Source: Abiotrophia defectiva ATCC 49176 (GTDB lineage Bacteria; Bacillota; Bacilli; Lactobacillales; Aerococcaceae). From it: a DNA stretch of 64,000 bases. The position numbers and the translations under genes are program-made. The stretch lies in assembly GCF_000160075.2 (NCBI RefSeq), contig NZ_KI535340.1, positions 1,389,396 through 1,453,395 on the forward strand, written 5' to 3'. The number at the start of each line of letters is the position of its first letter. Within the stretch, counting starts at the first letter, position 1. The notes under the pieces were generated by a model that did not search any database, was not told the origin of the DNA, and worked only from the letters and a program-made list of their open reading frames with translations. This document shows positions 1 through 10,156 of the stretch, piece after piece.

Positions 1-1
1 T

Positions 2-589
2 AAGCATCCTAACCAAGAGTTCATCCAACTAGATACCTCGCAAATTCTCTTTATTGTAGGGGGCGCCTTTGATGGCATAGAGTCCATTGTCAAGGAACGC
101 TTAGGTAGCAAGGTCATTGGTTTTGGCAGCAGTAATGGCAAGTTGGACCAATCCAAGTCGCTCATGCAACAAGTTACGTCAGAAGACCTCTTGAAGTTTG
201 GTTTGATCCCAGAGTTTATTGGGCGTTTGCCTGTTATGGCCATGTTAGAGAAGTTAACCCAAGAGGACTTGGTTCGTATCTTAACAGAACCTAAGAATGC
301 CTTGGTTAAACAATATCAACGCCTCTTCCAAATTGATGGTGTAGAGCTAGAATTCAAGGAAAAGGCCCTGATTGCCATTGCCAAGCAGGCGATTGAGCGC
401 AATACTGGCGCACGTGGCCTCCGTTCTATCCTGGAATCCGTCATGTTGGATATTATGTTTATCGTCCCAAGTGACGAAAATATCAGCCGTATTGTCATTA
501 CAGAAGATACGGTGCTAGGTAGCCACCAGCCATTCTATTACAACAAGCACAACAAGCGTATCAAACCGCAGAAGGAGACTGCTTCATGA
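2..589 (+). CDS. clpX: ATP-dependent Clp protease ATP-binding subunit ClpX (3' part)
   Basis: This is the C-terminal part of ClpX, the AAA+ unfoldase that feeds substrates into the ClpP protease. The reading frame is open from the window edge, so the start lies upstream. Visible landmarks are GGAFDGIE, the IGFG loop that in ClpX docks onto ClpP, the conserved [12 protein letters not shown] segment and the GARGLR sensor-2 motif. The zinc-binding domain and Walker motifs are missing only because the window cuts the gene. The stop overlaps the engB start by 4 bases (ATGA), so the two are probably translationally coupled. The identification is secure. Confidence 0.96.
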   Translation, partial: KHPNQEFIQLDTSQILFIVGGAFDGIESIVKERLGSKVIGFGSSNGKLDQSKSLMQQVTSEDLLKFGLIPEFIGRLPVMAMLEKLTQEDLVRILTEPKNALVKQYQRLFQIDGVELEFKEKALIAIAKQAIERNTGARGLRSILESVMLDIMFIVPSDENISRIVITEDTVLGSHQPFYYNKHNKRIKPQKETAS

Positions 590-1173
590 AGGTAAGTCAG
601 GCAGAATTAGTCATTAGTGCCGTCAGCCCAAAGCAATATCCACAAGATGCCTTGCCTGAAGTGGCTCTGGCGGGACGCTCTAATGTGGGCAAGTCTTCTT
701 TCATTAATAAAATGATTGGGCGAAAGGGTCTGGCACGTACTTCCAGCCAACCTGGTAAGACCCAAACCCTTAATTTCTATGACATTAATCAGACCTTCCG
801 TTTTGTCGATGTGCCTGGCTATGGTTATGCTCGGGTCTCCAAGACTGCGCGGGCAGAGTGGGGCAAGATGATTGAACATTATCTCCTGAATCGGGACAAT
901 GTTCGCGTGCTCTTTCTCTTAATGGATTTCCGCCATGAGCCAACCGAGTTAGATAAGGCCATGAAGGACTTTGCCGATGAAGCTCAGATTCCTTATGCTA
1001 TCATCCTGACCAAGGTGGATAAGATTAAGAAGAGCCAATGGAATAAGCATTTATCCATGTATAAGAAGGCTCTAGATTTGCCGACGGTCGATGCGCTTTT
1101 CCCATTCTCAGCCGAAACGGGTTATGGCGCGCAAGATATCTGGGACGTTATTGAAGCCCAAATTGAAGACTAG
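586..1173 (+). CDS. engB: ribosome biogenesis GTP-binding protein EngB (YsxC/YihA)
   Basis: A 195-residue small GTPase of the EngB/YsxC family, which acts in assembly of the 50S ribosomal subunit. It has the P-loop [12 protein letters not shown] near residue 30, switch/G3 DVPGYGYA and the G4 motif TKVDK. Its length is normal for the family. The start overlaps the clpX stop by 4 bases; clpX next to engB is a common arrangement in Firmicutes. The MFS gene follows after 11 bases and may be co-transcribed. Confidence 0.97.
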   Translation: MKVSQAELVISAVSPKQYPQDALPEVALAGRSNVGKSSFINKMIGRKGLARTSSQPGKTQTLNFYDINQTFRFVDVPGYGYARVSKTARAEWGKMIEHYLLNRDNVRVLFLLMDFRHEPTELDKAMKDFADEAQIPYAIILTKVDKIKKSQWNKHLSMYKKALDLPTVDALFPFSAETGYGAQDIWDVIEAQIED

Positions 1174-1184
1174 GGAGGCTTGCT

Positions 1185-2435
1185 ATGAAGAAATTTCTCT
1201 CTGGCTATACAAAGAAGGAGTGGGCTTGGATTCTCCAAGACTGGGCTAACTCCGTCTATTCTTTGATGATTACAGCCGCTATTTTTCCTATTTTCTATAA
1301 GGCTGTCACGGATAGTGTGGGCATGGCACCGGCCACTTCCACAGCCTATCTGGGTTACGCCAATTCCCTGTCCACCATTGTCGTGGCCGTTATGTCACCA
1401 TTCTTGGGGACTAGTGCTGACTACAAAGGGGTACGGGGACCGCTCTTTACCTTTGGGACCCTGCTTGGGGTAGGCAGTGTATTGGCCATGATTTTTGCTG
1501 GCCCAAATGCCTGGCTCTATCTCTTAGTAGTATATACCTTATCCGCTATTGGCTTCTCCTTATCCAATGTCTTTTACGACTCTTCCATTATGGATGTGAC
1601 GACTGAACAACGTTTGGATATGGTCAGCTCAGCAGGTTATGCCTATGGTTATATTGGCAGTGTCTTTGCCTTTCTGATTTTCTTTGCCTTGCAAGTGTCT
1701 GGTTGGCTGTCATCCCGTGATCTAGTCAATGTTGGCTTCTTGATCACAGCCATTTGGTGGTTTGCTTTTACTGTGCCTTATTGGCGCCATGTTAAGCAAG
1801 TCTCCTACATTGAGCACCACGATGGCCTAGTCAAGTCCACCTTACGCTCGCTCAAGGAAACAGTAGGTGAGCTCAAGCACTATCCAACCATTTTATGGTT
1901 CTTAGTAGGTTACTTCCTCTATATTGACGGGGTAGGGACCATTATCAAGATGGCGACTTCTGTGGGGAGCGATTTGGGTTTGCCTGCCAACCAATTGATT
2001 ATCGTTCTTTTGGTGGTACAGGTTGTGGCCTTCCCGTCATCCCTGGCCTATGGTGCCTTGGCTAAACGATATGGCAGCCGCGCTTTGCTCTTCTTCGGCA
2101 TTGGAACCTATGTGGTCATCTGTGTCTTTGCACTCGGATTGTCTGGTTTCCGAGATTTCCTAATCTTGGCGATTCTAGTTGGTACGGCTCAAGGGGGCAT
2201 TCAGGCCCTGAGTCGCTCTTACTTTGGCCAGTTAATTCCTAAGCAAAAGACCAACCAATTCTTTGGTTTCTATAATATTTTTGGTAAATTCTCTTCCGTA
2301 CTAGGGACCACCATCTTGGCCCTAGTCGCACAGATGACAGGGGACTCGCTCAAGGGGCTCTTCGCCATCATTATTCAATTCTTATTGGGTGCTTACTGTC
2401 TCTATCGGGCTAAGCCCCGCACCAACTCTGTTTAA
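1185..2435 (+). CDS. MFS transporter of the UMF1 / Atg22-like family
   Basis: A 416-residue integral membrane protein that is hydrophobic throughout, with about twelve predicted transmembrane stretches. The N-terminal pattern (KKEWAWILQDWANSVYS, then a long TM1) and the mid-protein QGGIQALSRSYFGQLIP segment are typical of the UMF1 branch of the major facilitator superfamily, whose eukaryotic relative Atg22 exports amino acids from vacuoles. The substrate cannot be told from sequence. An SD (AGGGAGG) precedes the ATG. It lies between engB and dnaG, and its role is probably independent of both. Confidence 0.85.
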   Translation: MKKFLSGYTKKEWAWILQDWANSVYSLMITAAIFPIFYKAVTDSVGMAPATSTAYLGYANSLSTIVVAVMSPFLGTSADYKGVRGPLFTFGTLLGVGSVLAMIFAGPNAWLYLLVVYTLSAIGFSLSNVFYDSSIMDVTTEQRLDMVSSAGYAYGYIGSVFAFLIFFALQVSGWLSSRDLVNVGFLITAIWWFAFTVPYWRHVKQVSYIEHHDGLVKSTLRSLKETVGELKHYPTILWFLVGYFLYIDGVGTIIKMATSVGSDLGLPANQLIIVLLVVQVVAFPSSLAYGALAKRYGSRALLFFGIGTYVVICVFALGLSGFRDFLILAILVGTAQGGIQALSRSYFGQLIPKQKTNQFFGFYNIFGKFSSVLGTTILALVAQMTGDSLKGLFAIIIQFLLGAYCLYRAKPRTNSV

Positions 2436-2461
2436 GCTAGTTCAGTAAGGGAGGGCATCAG

Positions 2462-4360
2462 ATGGCGGGTATTCCGAATGACATCATTGAATCGGTCAAA
2501 AAAGAAGCCGATATCGTGGCCATTATCAACCAATATGTAGCCCTGACCAAGCGCGGTAATAATTATACTTGCTCTTGTCCTTTCCACGAAGATAACAATC
2601 CTTCCTTCTCGGTTAGCCCGGATAAGCAGATTTATAAATGCTTTTCCTGTGGTAGAGGGGGCAATGTCTTTGGCTTCCTACAGGAAATGGAAGGGATTAG
2701 CTTTCCAGAAGCAGTTAAGAAGGTGGCTGAGCTATCCAATATAGCCCTCGATAGTCGCTATTTTGAGACGGGACAGGCTGTCAGTCAGCCCCACCAACGT
2801 TTGCTTGATTTACATGAAAAAGCCCGTGACTTCTATCACTTCTACCTAACTCAGACGGTAGCGGGGGAGTCAGCCTATGCCTATTTGAAACAACGTGAGC
2901 TTAAGGAAGAAACCTTGTCAGACTTTCATTTGGGTCTAGCGCCTGATAATCCTCAGTTGTTGATTCAGTATCTGTCAGAAGCAGGCTTTAGCCAAGATGA
3001 AATGCTGCAATCAGGAATCTTCTATGAAGCTAGCCAAGGTTTGATGGATCGTTTCCATGGTCGCATTATTTTTCCCTTGGAAGACCGCCAGGGTAGAACG
3101 GTCGCCTTTTCGGGGCGTATCTACCAAGCCGATTCAGGCGACGAGCAAAAAGTTGCCAAATACGTCAACTCACCTGAGACCGATATTTTCCATAAATCAT
3201 CCCTGATTTATCATTTTGCTCAGGCTCGACCGCATATTCGCCGTCTCAACCAGGTTCTGATCTGCGAAGGTTATCTGGATGTGATTGCCCTGAGTCAGGC
3301 CGGTTTCCCGCAGGCCGTGGCGACCATGGGGACTAGCTTGACCAGCCAACACCTTAGCCAGTTAGGCAAGGTGACCCAGGAAATTATCTTCGCCTTTGAT
3401 GGCGATGCTGCCGGTCAAAAGGCGACTGCTCGGGCTTTTGAGCTTAGTCTTACTTTACCGCGTCATACCGTCAAGGCCGTTGCCATTCCAGGTAAGATGG
3501 ACCCTGACGAATGGATTAAGTCGCGTGGGGCGGATAGCTTCAAGTCGCTGATTAACCAGGCTATCCCTCGTTATGAGTTCCTTAAGAATTATCTGCAACA
3601 GGAATACCAGTTAGCAGACCTTGAACAGCGGGCACTCTATATTAATCGACTTTTAGACTTAGTTGCCCAGTTACCGTCACCAATTGAACGAACCATGCGT
3701 TTGCAGGCCTTAGCCGAGGAATTCGGTTTAGACTTGGCCATGTTGGAAGAGCAACTGGCTCAAGTTTCCTATCGTCAGCGCAAGGATCAGGCTAAGGAGA
3801 GCGACAGCCCCAAGCAAGATTCAGCTGACAAGTGGGCTAAGGCCCATTCTTCGGGATTCTCGGATCAGGCACTTCCATCAAAACCAGTTCAAGCTAAACC
3901 AGGGGTATTAGATGGCCAGATTAAGTCGCTTAAGGCCTATCATTGCGAGCGTTATATCCTATCAAACCTTATTTTTAACGAACCTGCTTGGCAATTTATT
4001 GAAGGCTTGGAGCAACCTCTGCTCTTTGTCCATCCAAGCGCTCAAGCTATTTATTATCAGCTGGAACACTTCTATTATGAAAAAGGAGGCCGTCTGCCTC
4101 TGAATGGTATCTTAGATGTGGAAGCCAGCCCTGATGAGCAACAATACTTGGCCAGTCTGATTTGGGATCATGCCCAAACCGACTATTCGGAGCAGGCCAT
4201 GCAAGATTGCCTTAAAACCATTGATGCTGCCTTTACTGAAATTCAGCTTAAGGAGCTACAAACCAAACTCAAACAAGCCCAAATTCGTGGAGATAAGACC
4301 AAGATGAATGAATATCTGGTCGAAATCCTCCGCCTAAGCCGGCAATTAAAGAAAAACTAG
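2462..4360 (+). CDS. dnaG: DNA primase DnaG
   Basis: A 632-residue primase that makes RNA primers at the replication fork. The N-terminal CHC2 zinc finger is present ([13 protein letters not shown] followed by [10 protein letters not shown], residues about 38-70). A TOPRIM domain follows in the middle, with [11 protein letters not shown] and the [12 protein letters not shown] metal-binding acidic cluster. The C-terminal 150 residues should be the DnaB helicase-binding domain, after a low-complexity linker at about residues 430-480. rpoD follows 10 bases later, the usual macromolecular-synthesis pair. Confidence 0.98.
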   Translation: MAGIPNDIIESVKKEADIVAIINQYVALTKRGNNYTCSCPFHEDNNPSFSVSPDKQIYKCFSCGRGGNVFGFLQEMEGISFPEAVKKVAELSNIALDSRYFETGQAVSQPHQRLLDLHEKARDFYHFYLTQTVAGESAYAYLKQRELKEETLSDFHLGLAPDNPQLLIQYLSEAGFSQDEMLQSGIFYEASQGLMDRFHGRIIFPLEDRQGRTVAFSGRIYQADSGDEQKVAKYVNSPETDIFHKSSLIYHFAQARPHIRRLNQVLICEGYLDVIALSQAGFPQAVATMGTSLTSQHLSQLGKVTQEIIFAFDGDAAGQKATARAFELSLTLPRHTVKAVAIPGKMDPDEWIKSRGADSFKSLINQAIPRYEFLKNYLQQEYQLADLEQRALYINRLLDLVAQLPSPIERTMRLQALAEEFGLDLAMLEEQLAQVSYRQRKDQAKESDSPKQDSADKWAKAHSSGFSDQALPSKPVQAKPGVLDGQIKSLKAYHCERYILSNLIFNEPAWQFIEGLEQPLLFVHPSAQAIYYQLEHFYYEKGGRLPLNGILDVEASPDEQQYLASLIWDHAQTDYSEQAMQDCLKTIDAAFTEIQLKELQTKLKQAQIRGDKTKMNEYLVEILRLSRQLKKN

Positions 4361-4370
4361 GAGGTTTTTT

Positions 4371-5510
4371 ATGGCTGAAGAAAAAGATCTAAAGTTAACT
4401 CCAAATCAAGACGTCGCCTCACCTTATCTTGAGGCAGTCCAAGCCCTCATTCTTGCTAAAAAATCAGAAGGGCAAGTCCACTATGACGAATTAACGGAGA
4501 AAATCGCCAGCCCTTACGGATTAGATGCTGACGGGATTGATACCTTAATTCAAATCGTCGAAGATAATGGGGTCTCCGTTGTCGGTGATGATGGGGGACC
4601 AACCAAGCAACAAATGGTCCGCGAAGAAGAACAATTGCAGGCTGATTTAGCCGCTGAATCTAAAACCGCGACTTCCAAGCTCAAGGTGAGTGACCCAGTA
4701 CGTATGTACCTTAAGGAAATTGGGAATGTGCCACTTTTGAGCGCTGAGGAAGAAATCAACCTGGCCGTTCGTATCCAAGGCGGCGACGACATTGCTAAGC
4801 AAGAATTGGCAGAAGCCAACCTGCGTTTAGTGGTATCCATTGCCAAACGATATGTGGGCCGTGGCATGCAGTTCCTGGATTTAATTCAAGAAGGGAACAT
4901 GGGCTTGATGAAGGCCGTTGAAAAATTCGACCACACCAAGGGCTTTAAGTTCTCGACTTATGCTACCTGGTGGATTCGTCAGGCCATTACCCGGGCCATC
5001 GCCGACCAAGCCCGTACTATCCGGATTCCAGTTCACATGGTGGAAACCATTAACAAGCTGGTTCGGGTCCAAAGACAGCTACTGCAAGATTTAGGTCGCG
5101 AACCAACACCTGAAGAAATCGGAGCGGAAATGGACCTACCAACTGAAAAAGTCCGTGAAATCCTCAAGATTGCCCAAGAGCCTGTTTCCTTAGAAACACC
5201 AATCGGGGAAGAGGACGACTCTCATTTAGGTGACTTCATTGAAGATGAGGGGGCCATGAGTCCAGAAGTCTTCACTTCTTCGGCACTATTGCGTGAGCAA
5301 TTAGAAGATGTCTTAGATACCTTAACCGACCGCGAAGAGAATGTCTTACGTCTTCGCTTTGGTTTAGACGACGGTAACATCCGGACCCTAGAACAAGTAG
5401 GGAAAGTCTTTGGCGTGACCCGTGAGCGGATTCGTCAGATTGAAGCCAAAGCCTTGCGCAAGCTTCGCCATCCAAGTCGTTCCAAACAATTAAAAGACTT
5501 CTTAGAATAA
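4371..5510 (+). CDS. rpoD: RNA polymerase primary sigma factor SigA/RpoD
   Basis: A 379-residue housekeeping sigma factor. Region 1.2 ([11 protein letters not shown]), region 2 with the -10 recognition helix ([17 protein letters not shown]), region 3, and region 4 with the helix-turn-helix ([20 protein letters not shown]) occur in order, and the protein ends in the usual SKQLKDFLE-type tail. An acidic, less conserved N-terminal region 1.1 precedes them. A strong SD (AGGAGG) lies just upstream of the ATG, and dnaG is immediately upstream. Many promoters in this window carry near-consensus TTGACA/TATAAT elements, as expected for this factor. Confidence 0.98.
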   Translation: MAEEKDLKLTPNQDVASPYLEAVQALILAKKSEGQVHYDELTEKIASPYGLDADGIDTLIQIVEDNGVSVVGDDGGPTKQQMVREEEQLQADLAAESKTATSKLKVSDPVRMYLKEIGNVPLLSAEEEINLAVRIQGGDDIAKQELAEANLRLVVSIAKRYVGRGMQFLDLIQEGNMGLMKAVEKFDHTKGFKFSTYATWWIRQAITRAIADQARTIRIPVHMVETINKLVRVQRQLLQDLGREPTPEEIGAEMDLPTEKVREILKIAQEPVSLETPIGEEDDSHLGDFIEDEGAMSPEVFTSSALLREQLEDVLDTLTDREENVLRLRFGLDDGNIRTLEQVGKVFGVTRERIRQIEAKALRKLRHPSRSKQLKDFLE

Positions 5511-5529
5511 GCAAGATATCGAAGCCTGA

Positions 5530-5565
5530 TAGGCGTCCTGTTTAAGCAAAATAACAGGGCGCCTA
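5530..5565 (+). terminator. GC-rich hairpin after rpoD
   Basis: A 13-bp stem (5530-5542 with 5553-5565, one G-U pair) with a 10-base loop lies 19 bases after the rpoD stop. It lacks a following T-run (next bases TGGTCATTAAAAG). It may be a weak or factor-assisted terminator, or a 3' end protecting the dnaG-rpoD mRNA. Confidence 0.5.
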
Positions 5566-5589
5566 TGGTCATTAAAAGCGCGACTTTGC

Positions 5590-5618
5590 TTGACTTAAAG
5601 GCCGTTATGCCCTATAAT
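5590..5618 (+). promoter_or_regulatory. sigma-A promoter of the glyQS T-box leader
   Basis: TTGACT (5590-5595), a 17-base spacer and a perfect TATAAT (5613-5618). It sits between the rpoD hairpin and the T-box, so glyQS has its own promoter although it lies directly after dnaG-rpoD. Confidence 0.85.
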
Positions 5619-5624
5619 AAAAGG

Positions 5625-5819
5625 GATTAAAAGCGCAATTAAAAGAAGATAGCTTAGCGACTCTGGGACGGTGGAAGCCAGAGCGAATCGATGGTAGTTT
5701 TTAAGTCACTCATAGGCATAAATGAAGCGCTAGTTCAATGTAACTAGAAATAGGGTGGAACCGCGAAGTTATCTTCGTCCCTATGGTGGTCAGTGGATTA
5801 CCATAGGGACTTTTTATTT
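5625..5819 (+). promoter_or_regulatory. T-box leader for glycyl-tRNA synthetase (glyQS)
   Basis: A T-box antitermination leader. The diagnostic T-box core AGGGTGGAACCGCG is at 5752-5765, followed by a terminator: a 10-bp stem (5777-5786 with 5801-5810) and a T-rich run to 5819. The short Stem I closes with CTCTGG / CCAGAG around a GGTGGAAG loop, resembling the compact glycine type. The most likely specifier triplet is GGT at 5693-5695, followed by a purine, which encodes glycine and matches the downstream gene. Uncharged tRNA-Gly would stabilise the antiterminator and allow glyQS expression. The exact Stem I pairing was drawn by eye. Confidence 0.9.
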
Positions 5820-5862
5820 GTCGCCAGGGGTTTGCCGTCCCCGCTATAAAGGAGGAAGCATC

Positions 5863-6756
5863 ATGAAGAAGAAAACCATGCAAGACATTATCATGACCTT
5901 ACAGCAATTTTGGGCTAAGCAAGGCTGTCTGGTTTTACAAAGCTATGATACGGAGAAAGGGGCAGGGACCATGAGCCCTTACACCTTCTTACGTGCCATT
6001 GGCCCAGAACCTTGGAATGCCTGCTACGTCGAACCTTCCAGACGACCAGCAGATGGTCGTTACGGGGAGAACCCTAACCGTCTCTTCCAGCACCACCAAT
6101 TACAGGTCGTCATGAAGCCATCGCCCCTTAACGTGCAAGAGCTCTATCTTGAGAGTTTAGAAGCCATTGGGATTGATCCTTTGGAGCATGACATTCGTTT
6201 CGTTGAAGACAACTGGGAGAATCCTTCTCTGGGCTGTGCCGGCTTAGGTTGGGAAGTGTGGATTGATGGGATGGAGATTACCCAATTTACCTACTTCCAA
6301 CAAGTAGGGGGGCTTAAGTGCCATCCTGTGACAAGCGAGATTACCTACGGTTTAGAGCGTTTGGCCATGTATATCTTGGACGTTGAAGATGTTTATGAAC
6401 TGGAGTGGGTGGAAGGCGTCAAGTATGGCGATATCTTCCGTCAACCTGAACGTGAGCATTCTGTTTATGCCTTCGAACAAAGCAATAGCGACTTGCTCTT
6501 CACCTTGTTTACTGAGTTTGAGCAAGAAGCACTTAAATTGATTGACTTAGGTTTGGTCCATCCAGCCTATGACTACATCCTCAAGTGTAGCCATACCTTC
6601 AACTTACTCGATGCGCGTGGCATGATTTCCGTATCAGACCGGGCCGGCTACTTAGGTCGTATTCGTAAGATGGCGCGTTCCGTTGCCCAAGCCTTTGTGG
6701 CTGAGCGTGAAGCCCTCGGCTTCCCACTCCTTAAAAATTCAGAAAGCGAGGCCTAG
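5863..6756 (+). CDS. glyQ: glycyl-tRNA synthetase alpha subunit
   Basis: The catalytic alpha subunit (297 residues) of the bacterial alpha2-beta2 glycyl-tRNA synthetase, a class II enzyme. It starts [17 protein letters not shown] and contains [19 protein letters not shown] and [19 protein letters not shown], typical of GlyQ. The frame is open further upstream to 5755, but that part lies inside the T-box. I chose the ATG at 5863 because AAAGGAGG sits 8 bases before it and the product then has the family length. glyS follows after 3 bases. Confidence 0.97.
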   Translation: MKKKTMQDIIMTLQQFWAKQGCLVLQSYDTEKGAGTMSPYTFLRAIGPEPWNACYVEPSRRPADGRYGENPNRLFQHHQLQVVMKPSPLNVQELYLESLEAIGIDPLEHDIRFVEDNWENPSLGCAGLGWEVWIDGMEITQFTYFQQVGGLKCHPVTSEITYGLERLAMYILDVEDVYELEWVEGVKYGDIFRQPEREHSVYAFEQSNSDLLFTLFTEFEQEALKLIDLGLVHPAYDYILKCSHTFNLLDARGMISVSDRAGYLGRIRKMARSVAQAFVAEREALGFPLLKNSESEA

Positions 6757-6759
6757 ACC

Positions 6760-8805
6760 ATGGCAGAATTTTTACTTGAAATTGGCATGGAAGAAATTCC
6801 AGCACGCTTCCTCTTAGATTTATCACAACAATTAGAAAAACGGGTGGCTGACTTCTTAGCAGAAGAGCGCTTAGCTTACGAAAGTCTCAGCGCCTACGCT
6901 ACACCACGCCGTTTGGCGGTCCTGGTCCACGGTTTGGCTGAGCGTAGTCAGGATGTATCGACCAAGGCAAAAGGCCCATCCCTAAAAATCGCCAAAGACG
7001 CAGAAGGCAATTGGACCAAAGCAGCCCTTGGCTTCATCAAAGGTCAAGGCGCTAGCCAAGAAGATGTAATCATAGAAAGCATCAAAGGCGAAGACTATAT
7101 CTTCGTGAACAAGCATTTGCCAGGTCAAGCTGCAGACCAGGTCTTGTTAGGTCTTAACCGGGTCTTGGAAGCCATGACCTTCCCAGTCACCATGACTTGG
7201 CATGACTACGAGACCCCATTCATTCGTCCAATTCACTGGATTGTGGCCCTATTAGACCAAGCTTTGGTGCCATTAGAGTTTGTTGGCGTTAAATCAGACC
7301 GCATCTCTCGTGGCCATCGTTTCTTAGGCCATGATGTGACCTTAGCACAAGCTACAGACTATGTGGAGGCTTTACGTGAACAACACGTCCTAGTGGATTT
7401 TGAAGAACGCCGGGCCAATATCCGCCAACAATTGGCTAATTTAGCTTCAGCTCAAGGCTGGCAAGTACCAGTGGATGAAGATTTGCTTGAAGAAGTGACG
7501 GCTATTGTCGAATGGCCAACCGTCTTCTATGGCGACTTCGAAGACAAGTATTTATCAGTACCACACTGTGTCTTGATTACGGCTATGCGTGATCACCAAC
7601 GTTATTTCTATGCCTTAGATGCTAAAGGTGAGCTCTTGCCTGTCTTCATCTCAGTACGTAACGGGAATGATCAGCACTTAGCCAACGTCGTCAAAGGTAA
7701 CCAAAAAGTCCTGCGGGCTCGCTTGGAAGATGCCTTATTCTTCTATCAAGAAGACCTCAAGCATGACTTAAACTTCTTTGTCGATAAACTAGCCAACGTT
7801 AATGAACACTTTAAGTTAGGCACTTTGGCTGACAAGCAAGTCCGTGTTGGCGCCTTAATTCGTCAACTACAAAGTAATCTAAACTTAGATCAAGCGTCTT
7901 ATGAGGCAGCTTTACGTGCTAGCCAGATCTACAAGTTTGACCTCATGACCCAAGTGGTTGGCGAGTTCGACGAACTCCAAGGTCAAATCGGGGAAATTTA
8001 CGCCCGCCATTATGGGGAAGAGGCCTTGGTTGCCCAAGCCATTGGGACCCAATACCTGCCAACGACTAGCGGTGGTGCGCTACCAAACCAAGATGCGAGT
8101 GCGCTCTTGGCCTTGGCTGATAAGCTTGACACCTTGTTCCAATACTTCAAGGTTGGCTTAATTCCAACGGGTTCTAACGACCCTTACGCCCTTCGTCGTA
8201 CGGCTATGGGGATTGTGGAGATTCTCTTAGATCGCGGTTGGGAATTAGACTTGTTACCAGTCTTTAAGCAGCTAGTGGAAGCCCAAGAAGGGGACCAAGA
8301 ACTCTTGAAGCAGCTAGCAGACTTTGTCTGGGCACGGGTTGCTGTGCATTTACGTAACCAATCTGTCGATATGGACCAAATCCAAGGGATTGGAGCAGCT
8401 AAGCACTTAGAAGTGGGTAAGGCCAACTATGTGGCGCATTTCCTCAAGACCCACAAGGATAAGAACCCAACAGCCTATAAACGCTTCTTAGAAGCTATTA
8501 CCCGGGTGGTCAATCTGGGAGCTAAGGTTCAAGAAGAAACTCAGCTTAACTTAGACTTAGCTCAAACTGATTCTGAGGCTAAGCTACTAGAAGCAGCTGC
8601 TAAAATTGACCAATACAAGATTTCAGTTGATGCCCTCTACATGTATCTGGATAACCTAGTGCCAGTTATTGAAGCCTACTTCGATGACAATAAGGTTAAT
8701 GCCGACGATGAAACTATTCGAGCTAACCGTTTGGCTACCCTCAAGGTGCTGACAGAGGCAGTCTTGGAACTCTTTGATTCACGCTTATTGATTAATAAAT
8801 TTTAA
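6760..8805 (+). CDS. glyS: glycyl-tRNA synthetase beta subunit
   Basis: The 681-residue beta subunit, which carries tRNA-binding and anticodon-recognition parts of the tetrameric glycyl-tRNA synthetase. The N-terminus [16 protein letters not shown] is characteristic of GlyS, and the HD-like central region ([11 protein letters not shown]) and C-terminal DALR-like anticodon-binding region are present. It is 3 bases downstream of glyQ and is controlled by the same T-box. No defect is seen. Confidence 0.97.
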   Translation: MAEFLLEIGMEEIPARFLLDLSQQLEKRVADFLAEERLAYESLSAYATPRRLAVLVHGLAERSQDVSTKAKGPSLKIAKDAEGNWTKAALGFIKGQGASQEDVIIESIKGEDYIFVNKHLPGQAADQVLLGLNRVLEAMTFPVTMTWHDYETPFIRPIHWIVALLDQALVPLEFVGVKSDRISRGHRFLGHDVTLAQATDYVEALREQHVLVDFEERRANIRQQLANLASAQGWQVPVDEDLLEEVTAIVEWPTVFYGDFEDKYLSVPHCVLITAMRDHQRYFYALDAKGELLPVFISVRNGNDQHLANVVKGNQKVLRARLEDALFFYQEDLKHDLNFFVDKLANVNEHFKLGTLADKQVRVGALIRQLQSNLNLDQASYEAALRASQIYKFDLMTQVVGEFDELQGQIGEIYARHYGEEALVAQAIGTQYLPTTSGGALPNQDASALLALADKLDTLFQYFKVGLIPTGSNDPYALRRTAMGIVEILLDRGWELDLLPVFKQLVEAQEGDQELLKQLADFVWARVAVHLRNQSVDMDQIQGIGAAKHLEVGKANYVAHFLKTHKDKNPTAYKRFLEAITRVVNLGAKVQEETQLNLDLAQTDSEAKLLEAAAKIDQYKISVDALYMYLDNLVPVIEAYFDDNKVNADDETIRANRLATLKVLTEAVLELFDSRLLINKF

Positions 8806-8842
8806 GACTCAACTAGATGAGTTAGAGAAAGGAGTGCTTTCA

Positions 8843-10147
8843 ATGTCGACCTTTTTAGATCGTGCAAGGGTCACAGTCAAAGCCGGTAAAGGCGGCGACG
8901 GTATGGTGGCCTTCCGACGCGAAAAGTATGTCCCAGATGGCGGGCCGGCCGGCGGTGACGGCGGTCGGGGTGGCAGTGTCATCTTCCGAGTGGATGAAGG
9001 CCTGCGGACCCTGATGGATTTCCGTTATAATCGTCACTTTAAGGCCAAAAACGGCGAAAATGGTATGAGCAAAGGCATGTATGGTAAGGCTGCGGAAGAC
9101 CTAATTGTGTCGGTTCCACCTGGTACCATTATCCGCGATGCTGCGACTGACAAATTGCTAGCCGACCTAGTAGAACAAGGCCAGGAATGTGTCGTTGCTA
9201 AGGGCGGTCGTGGTGGACGCGGCAATATTAAATTTGCTACCCATAAGAATCCGGCTCCTTCCATCGCCGAAAATGGCGAGCCAGGTGAAGAAGCCGACCT
9301 GCAATTAGAGCTAAAAGTTCTGGCTGATGTAGGCTTGGTAGGGTACCCAAGTGTAGGAAAATCGACGCTCTTGTCTGTTATTAGTAATGCCAAACCTAAA
9401 ATCGCAGACTATCAATTTACGACCTTAACCCCTAACCTGGGCGTGGTCAAACTCAATTACGACCAGGAATTTATTGTGGCTGACATGCCAGGTCTGATTG
9501 AAGGAGCCTCGCAAGGGGTAGGCTTGGGGATTCACTTCCTCCGCCACATTGAGCGGACCAAGGTCTTGCTACATGTCATTGACATGGCAGCGACCCATGA
9601 ACGGGATCCCTTCCAAGATTACCTCGATATCATGCATGAGCTAGCTTCCTATCACGAGAAATTACTTTTACGTCCTATGGTCATTGTGGCCAATAAGATG
9701 GACCAAAGCCAAGCCCAAGAGAATTTACCTAGCTTCAAGCAGCAGCTAGAAGCCTATTGCCAACAAGAAGGCTTAGCCTTGCCCGCTATTTTTGAAGTAT
9801 CTGCTTGGCAAGCCAAGGGGCTCAAGCCACTCTTGGCCTTTACCTATGACTTGGTACAAAATTCTGACTTTATTCCTTTATTTGAGGAAGAGCCAGAAGA
9901 AGTGCATTACCAATTAGAAGAGGAAGTGCCGTTCACTTTAACCAAGCTTGATGCGGGTTACTGGCAATTGTCAGGGGCTAAGATTGAAAAACTCTATGCC
10001 ATGACCAATATGGCCCACGACGAGAGCGTGGCGCGTTTTGCCCGCCAATTACGGTCTATGGGTGTAGACCAAGCCTTACGTGAAGCAGGGGCTGAATCCG
10101 GTGACCTAGTTGATTTAGCCGGCTATCAATTTGAATTCATGGATTAA
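8843..10147 (+). CDS. obgE: GTPase ObgE/CgtA
   Basis: A 434-residue Obg GTPase, involved in late 50S assembly and stress/ppGpp responses. It has the glycine-rich N-terminal Obg fold ([18 protein letters not shown]), the G domain with P-loop [12 protein letters not shown]3 DMPGLIEGA and G4 NKMD, and a C-terminal OCT domain (about residues 350-430). The frame also allows an upstream GTG at 8834, but that lies inside the SD (AAAGGAG). The ATG at 8843 gives the standard N-terminus STFLDRARV. Confidence 0.97.
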   Translation: MSTFLDRARVTVKAGKGGDGMVAFRREKYVPDGGPAGGDGGRGGSVIFRVDEGLRTLMDFRYNRHFKAKNGENGMSKGMYGKAAEDLIVSVPPGTIIRDAATDKLLADLVEQGQECVVAKGGRGGRGNIKFATHKNPAPSIAENGEPGEEADLQLELKVLADVGLVGYPSVGKSTLLSVISNAKPKIADYQFTTLTPNLGVVKLNYDQEFIVADMPGLIEGASQGVGLGIHFLRHIERTKVLLHVIDMAATHERDPFQDYLDIMHELASYHEKLLLRPMVIVANKMDQSQAQENLPSFKQQLEAYCQQEGLALPAIFEVSAWQAKGLKPLLAFTYDLVQNSDFIPLFEEEPEEVHYQLEEEVPFTLTKLDAGYWQLSGAKIEKLYAMTNMAHDESVARFARQLRSMGVDQALREAGAESGDLVDLAGYQFEFMD

Positions 10148-10156
10148 GGGGAGGGG

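Noticed and set aside
5755-5862. N-terminal extension of GlyQ by 36 residues
   Set aside because: The extension would be encoded by the T-box core and terminator hairpin; the SD and family length both support the ATG at 5863.
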